Positions 51,661 through 60,702 of a stretch of 64,000 bases of DNA are shown piece by piece (within the stretch, counting starts at the first letter, position 1; each line of letters starts with the position of its first letter). Made by a program: the position numbers and the translations under genes. Source of the DNA: Bradyrhizobium icense (GTDB taxonomy: Bacteria > Pseudomonadota > Alphaproteobacteria > Rhizobiales > Xanthobacteraceae); assembly GCF_001693385.1 (NCBI RefSeq), contig NZ_CP016428.1, positions 5,642,001-5,706,000 on the forward strand, given 5' to 3'. The notes under the pieces are model-generated. The model saw only the letters and a list, made by a program, of their open reading frames with translations, did no database searches and was not told where the DNA came from.

Positions 51661-52863
51661 TCACCAGAGCACCGGGAACTCCTCGAACCCGCCAGTGATG
51701 ATCTCCTTGCGCAACTTCAGTTCTTCGGGCGCCACGGCCAGGCGCAGCGCGGGAAAGCGCTGGAAGATCGAACCGAACACCGCCTTGAGTTCCAGCCTGG
51801 CCAGCGCCGCGCCGATGCAGGAGTGCGGCCCGTAGGAGAACGCGAGGTGCGGCTTTTCCTGGCGTCCGATGTCGAAGATTTCCGGGTCGTCGAAATGGCG
51901 CGGATCGAACGACGTCGCCGGCAGGCCGACCAGCACCTTGCTCTCCGCGGGAATATGCACGCCCGCGATGGTCACGTCGGTCCTCGGATAGCGCATGATG
52001 CCGTCCCAGCCCGCGCCCGGCGGGTACATGCGCAGGATTTCCTCCACCGCCTTGTCCACCAAGGATGGATCGCCGACCAGGCGTTCGCGCTGTTGCGGAT
52101 GGCGGAACATGGCCAGCAGGCCGAATTCGATCTGCGCGACGGTGCTCTCGTGCCCCGCCACCAGCATGCCCGCCGCCAGGCCGATCGCCTCTTCCTCGGT
52201 CGCCTTGCCCTGGTCGACCGCCGCGAGCAAATCCGTCAGCAGGTTGTCGCCTGGATCCTGGCGCTTGTCCCGCATCTTGCCGCGAATGTAGGCGCGCAGT
52301 TCTTCCCAGGCCAGGCGCGACGCGCTGCGCGGGCCGCTTTCATGCTGGTGCGTCATCACCTCGTCGGACAGCCCGGCGAAAAAGGCGTGATCCTCGTAGA
52401 GCACGCCCATCAGCGCGCTGATGACCATGGCCGGAAGCGGAAAGGAGAGGTGGCGCCGCAGGTCGGCGGGCTGGGGCTGGGCCGCCAGCGTCTCGAACAA
52501 CTGCGCGGCGATCGCCTCGACCTGCTGCGCGAGCAGCTTCACCCTGCGGTTGCTGAAGGCCGGCGCCACGATCGTGCGTAACCGGGCATGCTCGCCCCCC
52601 TCATGCGAGACCAGCCACCCCGGCGAACCGAGAATCACCGAATCCGGGGTGAATGCCGCCGGCGGCATTCCCGCGGGCCGGAACGCCGTGTCGGACAGCG
52701 CCGCCTTGGCCTCGTCGTAGCCTGTCACCCACCAGCCTTCGTGCCCGGACGGGAAGCGCACGCGGTGGATCGGACCGTTGGCGCGTAGCGCCAACATCTC
52801 GGGCGAGGGCTCGATGTGATCGACGCGCCACATCGGCAGCGTCGGCAAGGATTGTTCGGACAT
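51661..52863 (-). CDS. cyp112: cytochrome P450 CYP112
   Basis: 400 residues. I-helix [14 protein letters not shown], Exx[11 protein letters not shown], haem loop [18 protein letters not shown]112 removes C20 to give GA9 in the rhizobial pathway. It is the first gene of the operon. No cyp115 gene lies upstream, so the end product should be GA9, as in most alphaproteobacterial rhizobia. The 154 bp before it show no clear promoter. Confidence 0.92.
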   Translation of the reverse strand: MSEQSLPTLPMWRVDHIEPSPEMLALRANGPIHRVRFPSGHEGWWVTGYDEAKAALSDTAFRPAGMPPAAFTPDSVILGSPGWLVSHEGGEHARLRTIVAPAFSNRRVKLLAQQVEAIAAQLFETLAAQPQPADLRRHLSFPLPAMVISALMGVLYEDHAFFAGLSDEVMTHQHESGPRSASRLAWEELRAYIRGKMRDKRQDPGDNLLTDLLAAVDQGKATEEEAIGLAAGMLVAGHESTVAQIEFGLLAMFRHPQQRERLVGDPSLVDKAVEEILRMYPPGAGWDGIMRYPRTDVTIAGVHIPAESKVLVGLPATSFDPRHFDDPEIFDIGRQEKPHLAFSYGPHSCIGAALARLELKAVFGSIFQRFPALRLAVAPEELKLRKEIITGGFEEFPVLW

Positions 52864-53017
52864 GGTGGCACTTCACTCTCTAAGCGATGGAAGCGCGGAA
52901 GGTGACCGCAGGCGCTGCGGGCAGCGGCTTCACGTGCGCTTGCGTTCACTTCTGTTCGTCGATGATGATCGACGGGAAGGCGGCCGGACCCTAGGGCCTC
53001 AATCTGGCTTTAGCCAT

Positions 53018-54982
53018 CTACCGAATCTTGTAGTAGCCCCCTAAGCTAGAGAAGCCATACTTTTCGCGGCGAAGATTGAAGGCCGCCTTGCCGCCTTCCA
53101 TGATCCGTTCGATGGCTTCCCGCACGTTGGGAACGTCGATTGCGCCTTCGCCGGCAACGACGTCGCGCGACTGATCGCCTGAAGTCCTGTAGTCGCACCA
53201 AGCGACAAGTTCAGCGTCGCCATTGACGACAAGATTGGCGTTGTGGCTTGCAAAGATGATCTGCCTTTTCTGTTTGGCCTTCCAAAGCTGCTGTACGATC
53301 TCCAGCATCACGGGATTGTCGAGATCCTCTTCGGGCTGATCGATGATAAGAGGTGTTCCCACTTGGTTAAGCAGGGTCTTTAGCAGCGCGGTTGCCTGTT
53401 GGCCGGCGGACGCGTTGCCAAACGGGATGTATTCGTTCTCGCGCGTCCTGTATTCGAACACAGGTACGCTCGGGATCGGAATAAGCGACAGCGCCAACCA
53501 CTGGTCAGGCTAGAGGTTGCGCGCCAGACGATCGATTTCACCCGCGGTCAGACCGGCCGCAGAAAGCGATGGCGTTTCGGGACGTGGCGCGTTGCTCTCG
53601 TTCTCCGGATCGACTTCGGCGAGTTTTTCAAGATCGGCCAACACCGCGCTCCATTGGACGGCGCCATCGGCGGCGGTTGGAATGCCTTCCCCCAGCGATT
53701 CAATCTTGCCGCCGGAAATGTGCGATCCGCTCAAGAACTGACGTAGGCTGTTCACGAACTCGGAAGGATCGGCATACGGCTTAACATGCGCACGTATCAT
53801 TCCATCTGAACTAGCCGTGAGCGACGCGCATTGGGCCCGCATGAGCTCATCACGCTCTCGCCGTAAAGTCAGCCATGCTCGCCCTTTCGGTTTCATAAAC
53901 GGCCTCGGCGGTTTCTAGCCCGCGCAGTTCCTCGCGGAGGCGAGCAGTCTCGCGGACGTGTCGCGCGAGTTGCTCCTCGATCTGCCGCAGCTACGTCATC
54001 CTCTCGGCATGCGTCGAGGAGCGGGCGACCGCAGCATTGTAGTCTCCCTTGAAGGCAGCCAGAGAGGCAGCCCATTGGCGCCAAGGGCTGTCCGGCCCCA
54101 ATGACTCCAGGATGCCGCTTGCCTTCGCTCTCAGCGTATCAAGCGCTGTTTGGGCGTCGGCCAATAAGCTTTGCTGCTCGGCTCGCGCTGCTTGGAGCAC
54201 AGCCGCGTCTGGCTCGGCGGGTGCCGGTGCCGATTGAACGAGGCTGGACGCGACCGTGGTGCGGAGACCCTCAGCGCCGGATTTGACCGTCGCAATGCCG
54301 TCGCGCCAAGACTGAACCGCCTGGTCGGCGGCATCAAAGTTCTTGCCCTTGGCGATGATGGCACGGTCATCGTCGGATAAGGCCCCCAGTGAAGATTTGA
54401 TGGCCTCGGCCCGTTCGCTGAGGGAGCGCTCTTCGAGCGCCCCGCTGATCGAGGGTATGCGCGAGCGTGCGCTGGCGGCGGCGTGACGCAATAGCGATCG
54501 CGAAGATAGGTGCGCTCGTCGAGCTTGTCTTTGAGCTGCTTCAGCGAATGAATGTTTTGCAACCGCTCGACGTTGGCAGTTTTGGCGTCACCGTTCGGGC
54601 TCGGATTGATCGCAAGAGCCGTCATTGCCAACGAGAACAGGTCAGCCGGAAAGTCGGTATCGAAGATCAGTAGCGCTTGGCACGGAACGCCGAGCGTCAG
54701 CTCCATTCCGGGGAAAACGACGAGACGCTCTTGCTTAGGCAAGGGCGTTCCGCGCTCATCGGTTTCTTCGTCGGCGGCACAGCGAATGTATTCGACAAAC
54801 ACCATGTCGTGGTGATCGGTAATCGCAATCCCCTGCAGACCGCGCAAGCGACAGGCCTGGACAAGCTGGTTGGCGTACGATTGACGTTGGTCGTCGGCGA
54901 CGGCCCCGCCGCCCGTCCAATTTTGGTCACGCGGCGTATGCACTTGCAAATCGCAACGGTGGAAATGCGCTCCCTTGTCCAT
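53018..54982 (-). pseudogene. TrlF-type PHP domain/ATPase gene, multiply broken
   Basis: From 54982: PHP domain (HFHRCDLQVHTPRDQNW, IAITDHHDMVF, FPGMELTL), then in a second frame a coiled stretch (54491-53991), then in a third (53896-53510) MRAQCASLTASSDG. An in-frame TAG at 53510 is followed in the same frame by FGNASAGQQATALL (signature), TPLIIDQPEEDLDN (Walker B) and FASHNANL. The Walker A part is missing. Intact relatives are about 1000 residues; TrlF-like proteins are linked to defence. Confidence 0.65.
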
Positions 54983-55342
54983 CGGCTCCCCAAGACGCAG
55001 CTTCTCGTTGACTCAAAACCTAATGGATTCGCGTGGAAATCGCACCCCCACCGCTGCTGACGCGCGGGCGACGCTGCATGCCTACTGGTTTCCGGCGTTG
55101 ACTGCAAATAGGCTCAACCCGTTCAGTTCATCATCCACAATGGCTGGCTGCGCGTCTCGCTGTTCGAGTGTCCCCGTACCATTCATTCATCCCGGGCTAC
55201 AGGATGACTTCCGCCGGCGTGCCCGGCCCTTGATCTCTCACCAGTTCGAAAGCTGCGACAGGCGCAGGCCTGCGCCAATGTTCATGAGAACGACGGCGCT
55301 TTACCGAAAAACTCCGGAGCTACGGTCATGAGATCATGCCTG
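54983..55342. other. non-coding interval
   Basis: No gene. A partial match to the tts box core (TCGAAAGCT near 55243) was considered and not accepted. Confidence 0.35.
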
Positions 55343-55792
55343 TTAATCCGGATGGATCATGATGTCCATAGTTTCGTCGCCGTCCTCGAACGGATCGGGC
55401 AACCCGTTGTCCTCCACCAGCTTCACGCCACAAAGGCAGACGTCGCCGTCGACCACGGCGAGCGCGACCGGCTCAAGGGCTTTTCCATTGCAGGGGCCAT
55501 CGATGCAAAACCCGCTGTCGATCTCGAAAGTCGCACCGTGCCGGCCGCATCTGATAAAGGCGCGGTCCGACGAGAAAAATTCCCCGGAGCCGATGTTGAG
55601 CCAGACGCCGTCATGCGGGCAGCGGTTGACATAGCCGTGGTAGTCGTTTCCGAAGGTCCGCACCACGACAATCGGAAACGGCCGGCTCTCGCCGCTCTCG
55701 TCGATCCGCGACAGGCTAAAACCCTTCGCGTCGCCCCGCTCGATTGCATCGGCGTGACAGACGCTGAACACCTCAACCTCTTGGCTGCCCAT
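55343..55792 (-). CDS. Rieske [2Fe-2S] protein
   Basis: 149 residues. Cluster motifs CPHDG and CGRHGATF (C-x-H and C-x2-H) sit about 19 residues apart in a small Rieske domain. The start has VEVFSVCHADAIERGDAKGF; the acidic tail (DPFEDGDETMD) is unusual. It resembles ferredoxin subunits of oxygenases or NirD but stands alone near nif genes, so it may be an electron carrier there. Intact. Confidence 0.82.
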   Translation of the reverse strand: MGSQEVEVFSVCHADAIERGDAKGFSLSRIDESGESRPFPIVVVRTFGNDYHGYVNRCPHDGVWLNIGSGEFFSSDRAFIRCGRHGATFEIDSGFCIDGPCNGKALEPVALAVVDGDVCLCGVKLVEDNGLPDPFEDGDETMDIMIHPD

Positions 55793-56386
55793 GTTGCGGT
55801 GCTCCCTTGGCTCATGCTGTCGTCACGTTTTCCTGCCTGAAGGCATCGACGGCGGCACGGGTCAGCCGAAGCACGCCAATTCCACCGGCCAGCTCCTGGG
55901 AGGGCATCGACGGCCCGCTGAGACAATCAAACATTGGTGCGGCGTAAGGCCGGCCGGGCGCTCGTCAAGCTCGACCACGGTCCCGTTCAGGGAACATTAC
56001 GTGTTGCGAAGTCCATGTGCCTTCCCCGCCAAAGCTTGAAAGATACCCGAGCCGAAGCCGAAGAGCTCGATGATCATTGCTACCGGTTCCGAGCAACTTG
56101 ACTTCGGAGGCGAGCCGCAACTTGGAGGCGCCTCCTCCGATCATATTGAGCTTCTCATTCTCTTTGCGCGCCACCCTCGAGAGTTCCTTGCGGCCTTGCC
56201 GGACGAAATGTCGGAGGATCCGCGTTTGGTCTGCACTTGCATTTGTTTGGCATTGCGATCTCCGGGTTCTGCAGCACCGCCAAGAGTGATGTGGCCTGAA
56301 TGACCTCGATCATCTTGCCCCACGGTGAGACGGTGGCTGTCGACATTCAAGCCTTCCTTTTGCGTCCCATTGATGATTCCTCGGCT
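55793..56386. other. interval between Rieske and DegT-like genes
   Basis: Short minus-strand frames (56155-56346: GKMIEVIQATSLLAVLQNPE; 55965-56174: EKLNMIGGGASKLRL) look partly natural and could be pieces of one small decayed gene, but no family is recognised. No sigma-54 promoter was found. Confidence 0.3.
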
Positions 56387-57586
56387 CTAATAAATTGCTG
56401 CGCCAGCGCCGATGTTGATTGACGCGTCCTTCATCGTCTCCACGATGAAGTCGATCTGGTCATCGGTGAGGTGGGTGTGAAACGGCAGCGCCAGGGCGCG
56501 TTCGGCGATCTTTTCCGTGACCAGGAAATCGCCATGCCGATAGCCGAGGTCGAAATAATGCCGCTGCAAATGCAACGGTTGGCAATAGGCGGCGGCCTCG
56601 ACCTGCTCGATGCGCAGGTCATCGACGATGGCATCGCGGCTGGAGCGCGTGAAGCGCGTCCCGAGATGGACCAGATAGAGGAACCAGTTCACCTCGGTCG
56701 CATCGGGAGCCACATAGGGCGGCTTGATACCCTCGAAGGATTGCATATGGGCATTGTAGAGCTGTTCGGCGAGCCGGCGTCGCTCCAGGATTTCGTCGAG
56801 GCGCCTTAGCTGCGCAAGGCCCAGCGCAGCTGTGAGATCGCTCATGCCGGCCTGGTGGGGCGCTGCGCTGCTGACGACAACGGAGGAGCGCTCATCCAGC
56901 CGATGTGCGCGATGGCGACGCAAGCCAACGGCCAAGTCGATGTCGTCGGTCACCACCATGCCGCCTTCGCCGCAGGTCAGGGCCAGTGGCTGGGCGAAGT
57001 CGAACACGGCGATGTCGCCAAAGCGGCCGACGAGCTCGCCCTTGTATCGCGATCCGATCGCTTCGGTCGAATCCTCCAGGAGCGGCAGCTGATGGCGCTG
57101 CGCGATCGCGCGCAGCTCCGACCATGGCGCTGGATGGCCATTGGGGTTGGCACCAATAATCGCCCGCGTGTTGGCCGTGACACGCTCTTCGACCTTCGCC
57201 GGAGCCAAGGCTCCCGACCAATAGTCGACGTCGGCAAATTCGGCCCGTGCGCCCACGAGGCTGATAGCATGCACCGTCTCGCGAAACGAATAAGGCGAGG
57301 CGATCACCTCCTGCCCGGGTCCGATGCCGAGCGCTTTTAGCGCAAGCAGAAGCCCGATCGTGCCGCTGGGGACGGCAACGGCATATTTGCGGCCAAGATA
57401 GGCGGCGAAGGCTTTCTCGAAGGCGTCAGTGATCGGCCCATTGGAGATTCGCGGGGAACATAGCAGTGCTTCAACGGCAGAGAGCTCGGCGGAGGTGATA
57501 TCGGGATCGGAGAGCGGAATGAAGGATACGGCCTCGATCGCTTCTGTGCCATCATCGTGATCCTCTGCGAGTGCAATGCCGGTCAC
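56387..57586 (-). CDS. DegT/DnrJ/EryC1-family protein lacking the PLP lysine
   Basis: 399 residues with the fold-type I pattern: AVAVPSGTIGLLLALKALG, ASPYSFRETVHAI, LLEDSTEAIGSRYKG (the PLP-contacting Asp is kept) and GEGGMVVTDD. The lysine that binds PLP normally stands a few residues before GEGG (F-x3-K-x4-GEGG); here the stretch is FDFAQPLALTCGEGG with no lysine. It therefore cannot be a normal aminotransferase and may be a binding or regulatory protein. It is the last gene of the nifB operon. Function unknown. Confidence 0.8.
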   Translation of the reverse strand: MTGIALAEDHDDGTEAIEAVSFIPLSDPDITSAELSAVEALLCSPRISNGPITDAFEKAFAAYLGRKYAVAVPSGTIGLLLALKALGIGPGQEVIASPYSFRETVHAISLVGARAEFADVDYWSGALAPAKVEERVTANTRAIIGANPNGHPAPWSELRAIAQRHQLPLLEDSTEAIGSRYKGELVGRFGDIAVFDFAQPLALTCGEGGMVVTDDIDLAVGLRRHRAHRLDERSSVVVSSAAPHQAGMSDLTAALGLAQLRRLDEILERRRLAEQLYNAHMQSFEGIKPPYVAPDATEVNWFLYLVHLGTRFTRSSRDAIVDDLRIEQVEAAAYCQPLHLQRHYFDLGYRHGDFLVTEKIAERALALPFHTHLTDDQIDFIVETMKDASINIGAGAAIY

Positions 57587-57852
57587 CGTCCAGTACTCCT
57601 TGCCGCCAGCAAGATACCAGTCGCGCGTGCCGGATCGGCCGTGATCTGCACGCAGCGATCGCAGCCATCGATCAGATGCAGGTCGAAACGCGGAAAACTT
57701 CGGAACGGCCGCTCCGTCACGTCAGACGCATCACAGCGCGTGTAGGCGAGGTGCGGAAAGCGGCGCCGCAGCTCGGGGAATGGGCTTGCATCGGCCTCCG
57801 CCGCCGCGAGCACCCGTTCTATTTCGATCAGTTCGTCTTTGCCAAGTGCCAT
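57583..57852 (-). CDS. DUF6129-type nif-linked protein
   Basis: 89 residues from MALGKDELIEIERVL, preferred because GGGAG lies upstream of it; an ATG at 57879 is also possible. FPELRRRFPHLAYTRCDASDV and DLHLIDGCDRCVQI are typical of a small family seen only near nif genes. Function unknown. It overlaps the DegT-like gene by 4 nt. Confidence 0.7.
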   Translation of the reverse strand: MALGKDELIEIERVLAAAEADASPFPELRRRFPHLAYTRCDASDVTERPFRSFPRFDLHLIDGCDRCVQITADPARATGILLAARSTGR

Positions 57853-57886
57853 CGCGGCTCCCATATAACTGGTCCCCAAATCATCT

Positions 57887-58246
57887 TCATTGCCAGAACA
57901 GCCGCTCTGGATCCGTGTTCAAATCCTCGATCGCTGAGGTCAACCGGAGGTAAATGCTGTAAAACTCCCAGATCCCGTGCGCGTGGTTCATGCGAAACAG
58001 CTTCCACATCCCGCTCACCATGTCATAGTGGATCAGCGCGACATCGATCAGGCCGCCGTCCTTGTCGATATTACGAGAGCAGCAGGGACTCTCGATCAGA
58101 TAGCCACCCCTCACCGGCCTCACATTCGGCGAGACAAAGCGATAGCGCTTGCGCGAGCTCAAGGCGCGCTCGATCCGCTTGCGATCGAGCTCGTTCGGGT
58201 GAGGGATCAGTCCGGTGGCTAGTTTTCTCATCACCGCAGCATTCAT
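57887..58246 (-). CDS. DUF3024 family protein
   Basis: 119 residues. NELDRKRIERALSSRKRYRF, SPNVRPVRGGYLIESPCCSR and WKLFRMNHAHGIWEFYSIY are typical of the nif-linked DUF3024 proteins. Cys-Cys at about 55 could bind metal. Function unknown. It lies between the second nifZ gene and the DUF6129 gene. Confidence 0.72.
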   Translation of the reverse strand: MNAAVMRKLATGLIPHPNELDRKRIERALSSRKRYRFVSPNVRPVRGGYLIESPCCSRNIDKDGGLIDVALIHYDMVSGMWKLFRMNHAHGIWEFYSIYLRLTSAIEDLNTDPERLFWQ

Positions 58247-58261
58247 CGCGAACCGCCACCC

Positions 58262-58501
58262 TCAAAGCACTGCAATTTCTTCTTCAAGACAGCCGATGAC
58301 CAGCCGCTCGCCGAACTCGACGAGATAGATTGGCACGTTCGCTTCGGTATGCCTGCCGACCTGCACGATCTCGCCGATCCCTCCGGCGCCCACCAAGAGT
58401 CCATCGGACGGTGCATCCGGAAAGGACCCGTCGTTAATGAGGTCGATCGCCGCCTTGACGTGCTGGCCCCATTGGTACTTCGGCAGCCTCGGGTCGATCA
58501 T
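58262..58501 (-). CDS. second NifZ-domain protein
   Basis: 79 residues: KYQWGQHVKAAIDLINDGSF, GLLVGAGGIGEIVQVGRHT and GERLVIGCLEEEI follow the NifZ pattern (entry W/FG, ND-G, GxxG, C-x-EEE). It overlaps the first nifZ by 4 nt. In other bacteria both domains may form one NifZ of about 150 residues, so this could be a split gene. Confidence 0.75.
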   Translation of the reverse strand: MIDPRLPKYQWGQHVKAAIDLINDGSFPDAPSDGLLVGAGGIGEIVQVGRHTEANVPIYLVEFGERLVIGCLEEEIAVL

Positions 58502-58818
58502 GACGCAGCCTCTTCCGGCAACGGCAGGTCCTCAAGCTCCTCGCGCGCCACCGCCGGCACGAGCTCCTTGCGCTTCATCCCGACGCGGTTGCCGCTTTCG
58601 AGAAATTCGACGCCATAGATGTAGAACTGCTGCAGAAAAGTGCCGATTGAGACGACGTAACCCACCTCCCCCTTTTTAGCGAGGATCTCGCCAACTTCCT
58701 TGCCGGCATAGGTTCCGTCATTGCGGATGGTGCGGTTGGCCCGCACCTTTTCGCCGAAGCTGAAGAAAGGCGGCCCGGTCAGCTCGACGACCTCGCTGTC
58801 GCGAACGATGTTGCTCAT
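58498..58818 (-). CDS. nifZ: NifZ
   Basis: 106 residues. FSFGEKVRANRTIRNDGTY, KKGEVGYVVSIGTFLQQFYI and GVEFLESGNRVGMKRKEL match NifZ, which helps form the second P-cluster of the MoFe protein. It overlaps the LRV gene by 4 nt upstream and the second NifZ-domain gene downstream. Intact. Confidence 0.88.
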   Translation of the reverse strand: MSNIVRDSEVVELTGPPFFSFGEKVRANRTIRNDGTYAGKEVGEILAKKGEVGYVVSIGTFLQQFYIYGVEFLESGNRVGMKRKELVPAVAREELEDLPLPEEAAS

Positions 58819-59588
58819 GTCCCACTCTCTCTCGGTCGTTCGGGCCGGATGGCCACGCGCTCGCGGGCGACTTCCTGCACCATCGAGTCCTCGTCCTCGG
58901 TCAGCTCCGCCAACTCGGCCGCCGTAATGCGGCTTGCCACCTCATAGCGGACGCGCCAATCCGGATCGCGGCGCAGCACGCTGAGCGAAACCGGAGACAG
59001 CCGCCGTGCGATCTCGAGCCGCACGGTCGGATCGCGATCATTGACCATGCCGAGCAGCCAGTCATAGGGAATGCGGAGCGCAACCACGCGGCGCACCTCG
59101 GGCTCGTCATCGTTCATGAGACGCCCAAGCAGCGCCGGCGCGATCCGGCTCGCCACCACCAGGCGGACGTAATAGTCCTGATCCGACATCATCGGCGCCA
59201 GCGCCTCGCCTTCCAGCAAGGTCGCAACCCGCATTCTCACCTCCCGATGCGGGTCGCTGCGCAACCGCAGCACAAAGCGCTTGGGAAGGCGGCGCGCCGC
59301 GTTCCAGCGCACGGTTTCCTCAGCATCGTCGAGCAGCATCGGCAGCAGGAACAGGTTGGCGTGTTTGGCCGCGATCGCGCGCACCTCGACATGCGGATGT
59401 GTGATGTAAGCGTCGGCCAGCGCCGGATTCCAGTTGAAGAAGCGGTCGATGCGGCGGGCATAGCGGTCGTTGACGCAGGCTTGCATCAAGCGGCAGCCGC
59501 CGCTGGCCCTTAGCCCGAGATGCGTGCAGGTGCCGCAGTCGACCTCGTTGCCTAACCAGTCGCGGGCCTCATCGATGTCATCGGTCAT
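58815..59588 (-). CDS. leucine-rich-variant repeat protein with Fe-S domain
   Basis: 257 residues from MTDDIDEARDW. The N-terminal CGTC-x10-CRLMQAC supplies four cysteines for a [4Fe-4S] cluster; then come about seven repeats of the LRV type (HPHVEVRAIAAKH, DPHREVRMRVATL, DEPEVRRVVALRI, DPTVRLEIARRL and more). Such proteins occur in nif operons (first known from Azotobacter). Function unknown, perhaps scaffold. Overlaps the TPR gene by 11 nt. Confidence 0.88.
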   Translation of the reverse strand: MTDDIDEARDWLGNEVDCGTCTHLGLRASGGCRLMQACVNDRYARRIDRFFNWNPALADAYITHPHVEVRAIAAKHANLFLLPMLLDDAEETVRWNAARRLPKRFVLRLRSDPHREVRMRVATLLEGEALAPMMSDQDYYVRLVVASRIAPALLGRLMNDDEPEVRRVVALRIPYDWLLGMVNDRDPTVRLEIARRLSPVSLSVLRRDPDWRVRYEVASRITAAELAELTEDEDSMVQEVARERVAIRPERPRESGT

Positions 59589-60114
59589 CGTCCTGTCCCA
59601 TCCGCTCCAGCACGTCCAGGAGCACCTTGGCGCCGATCTTGTCGGTCGGGTCGAGCTCCACGAGCTTGCTGGCGGCCGCGTGCCCTTCACCGAGATCGCC
59701 GAGCCGCATCTGCAGGTAGGCGTAGGCTTTCAGTGAAAATAAATAGAAGCGCGGCAGGCTGTTCTCGTAGCAATCGAAAGCAGCATCGGTCGCGCTGACC
59801 CGCCGCCAGTCGTCTAAGAGGCCGTTTTCACGCGCTGCCTTAGAAATACAGAGCTTTGCGACCTCCAACGCTTCGGCCAAGCGAGCCTTGTAGAAATAGA
59901 AGCGGTAGAGTCCGATCAGGACGGCGGCGTGTCCCGGCGCCAGCGCCTGCGCTTCGTGCAGGTGTTTTTCCGCGATCTCGTCCAGGTGATAGGAGAGCCC
60001 GGCCTGCCACAGATGATCCTCGGCTTCGCGCGGCAGGCCGTCGCCGAGTAGCGTGTGCGCGATGAGCGCCCCTTCGCTACCGGACAGCGGATTGCCTGCC
60101 CCATCGAGGTTCAT
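59578..60114 (-). CDS. TPR-repeat nif-linked protein
   Basis: 178 residues from MNLDGAG. Helical repeats: AEDHLWQAGLSYHLDEIAEK, HLHEAQALAPGHAAVLIGLY, ARLAEALEVAKLCI and RFYLFSLKAYAYLQMRLGD resemble TPR units. The start overlaps the HesB-like stop by 4 nt. A decayed relative lies at 39880-40236. Protein-protein docking in nitrogenase assembly is a guess. Confidence 0.75.
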   Translation of the reverse strand: MNLDGAGNPLSGSEGALIAHTLLGDGLPREAEDHLWQAGLSYHLDEIAEKHLHEAQALAPGHAAVLIGLYRFYFYKARLAEALEVAKLCISKAARENGLLDDWRRVSATDAAFDCYENSLPRFYLFSLKAYAYLQMRLGDLGEGHAAASKLVELDPTDKIGAKVLLDVLERMGQDDDR

Positions 60115-60452
60115 CGGCAGCTTTCCTCTTCTAATGGGCAGACTTTGCGGTGTTGCTGGAGCAGCACACCTGCTTCTGGGAAGATCAGCCCGGTCCGCGC
60201 AGCGGTGTCGGTCAAATCGATCGTGAGACCCCCTAGCCTTAGCTGGTTCTCGCCATTGAGAAGCAACTTCAGGCCGTTGCGCTCGACGTCTTGCTGTCCG
60301 GGCCGAGATGCCAGCGCAACACCTATATTGGCGGACAATCCCGAGCAACCATCTGCCGTGACGGCGAGACGGACGCTGGCGCCAGCGGTGCCATCGGTGC
60401 GCAGCAGGAAACTCGTGAGTTTTTCAGCGGTGGGCGCCAGGGTGAAGGTCAT
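60111..60452 (-). CDS. HesB/IscA-like protein
   Basis: 113 residues from MTFTLAPTAEKL. Three cysteines at C36 (DGCSG), C105 and C112 follow the A-type Fe-S carrier layout, but the last two are spaced by six residues instead of one (CGC in IscA). It would carry Fe-S clusters to nif proteins; the wide spacing marks the nif-linked branch. It lies between frxA and the TPR gene. Confidence 0.78.
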   Translation of the reverse strand: MTFTLAPTAEKLTSFLLRTDGTAGASVRLAVTADGCSGLSANIGVALASRPGQQDVERNGLKLLLNGENQLRLGGLTIDLTDTAARTGLIFPEAGVLLQQHRKVCPLEEESCR

Positions 60453-60478
60453 GGGCTCGAGCCTATTTACGGCCGCGC

Positions 60479-60691
60479 CTAGTAGCGCGGCAATGAGGTG
60501 TCGATGACGCATGTGTTATCGACCGGGCACACCGCGACGCATTGCGGCTCTTCGAAATGGCCGATGCACTCGGTGCATTTCTTCGGGTCGATGACGAACG
60601 TCCCGCCTTTCTCCGAGATTGCGACATTCGGACATTCCTGCTCGCAAGCCGAGCAGCTCGTGCATTGCGAGGCAATGATCTTGAACGGCAT
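60479..60691 (-). CDS. frxA: 2[4Fe-4S] ferredoxin
   Basis: 70 residues from [22 protein letters not shown] and [18 protein letters not shown] bind two clusters; the long spacing in the second motif is typical of the nif ferredoxins FrxA/FdxN. It lies 11 bp after nifB and probably feeds electrons to NifB or nitrogenase. Intact. Confidence 0.9.
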   Translation of the reverse strand: MPFKIIASQCTSCSACEQECPNVAISEKGGTFVIDPKKCTECIGHFEEPQCVAVCPVDNTCVIDTSLPRY

Positions 60692-60702
60692 CGACGTCTC
60701 CC

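Noticed and set aside
55228..55265. Possible TtsI box (type III secretion) with TCGAAAGCT core
   Set aside because: The upstream GTCAG part matches only 3 of 5 bases and no effector-like gene follows.
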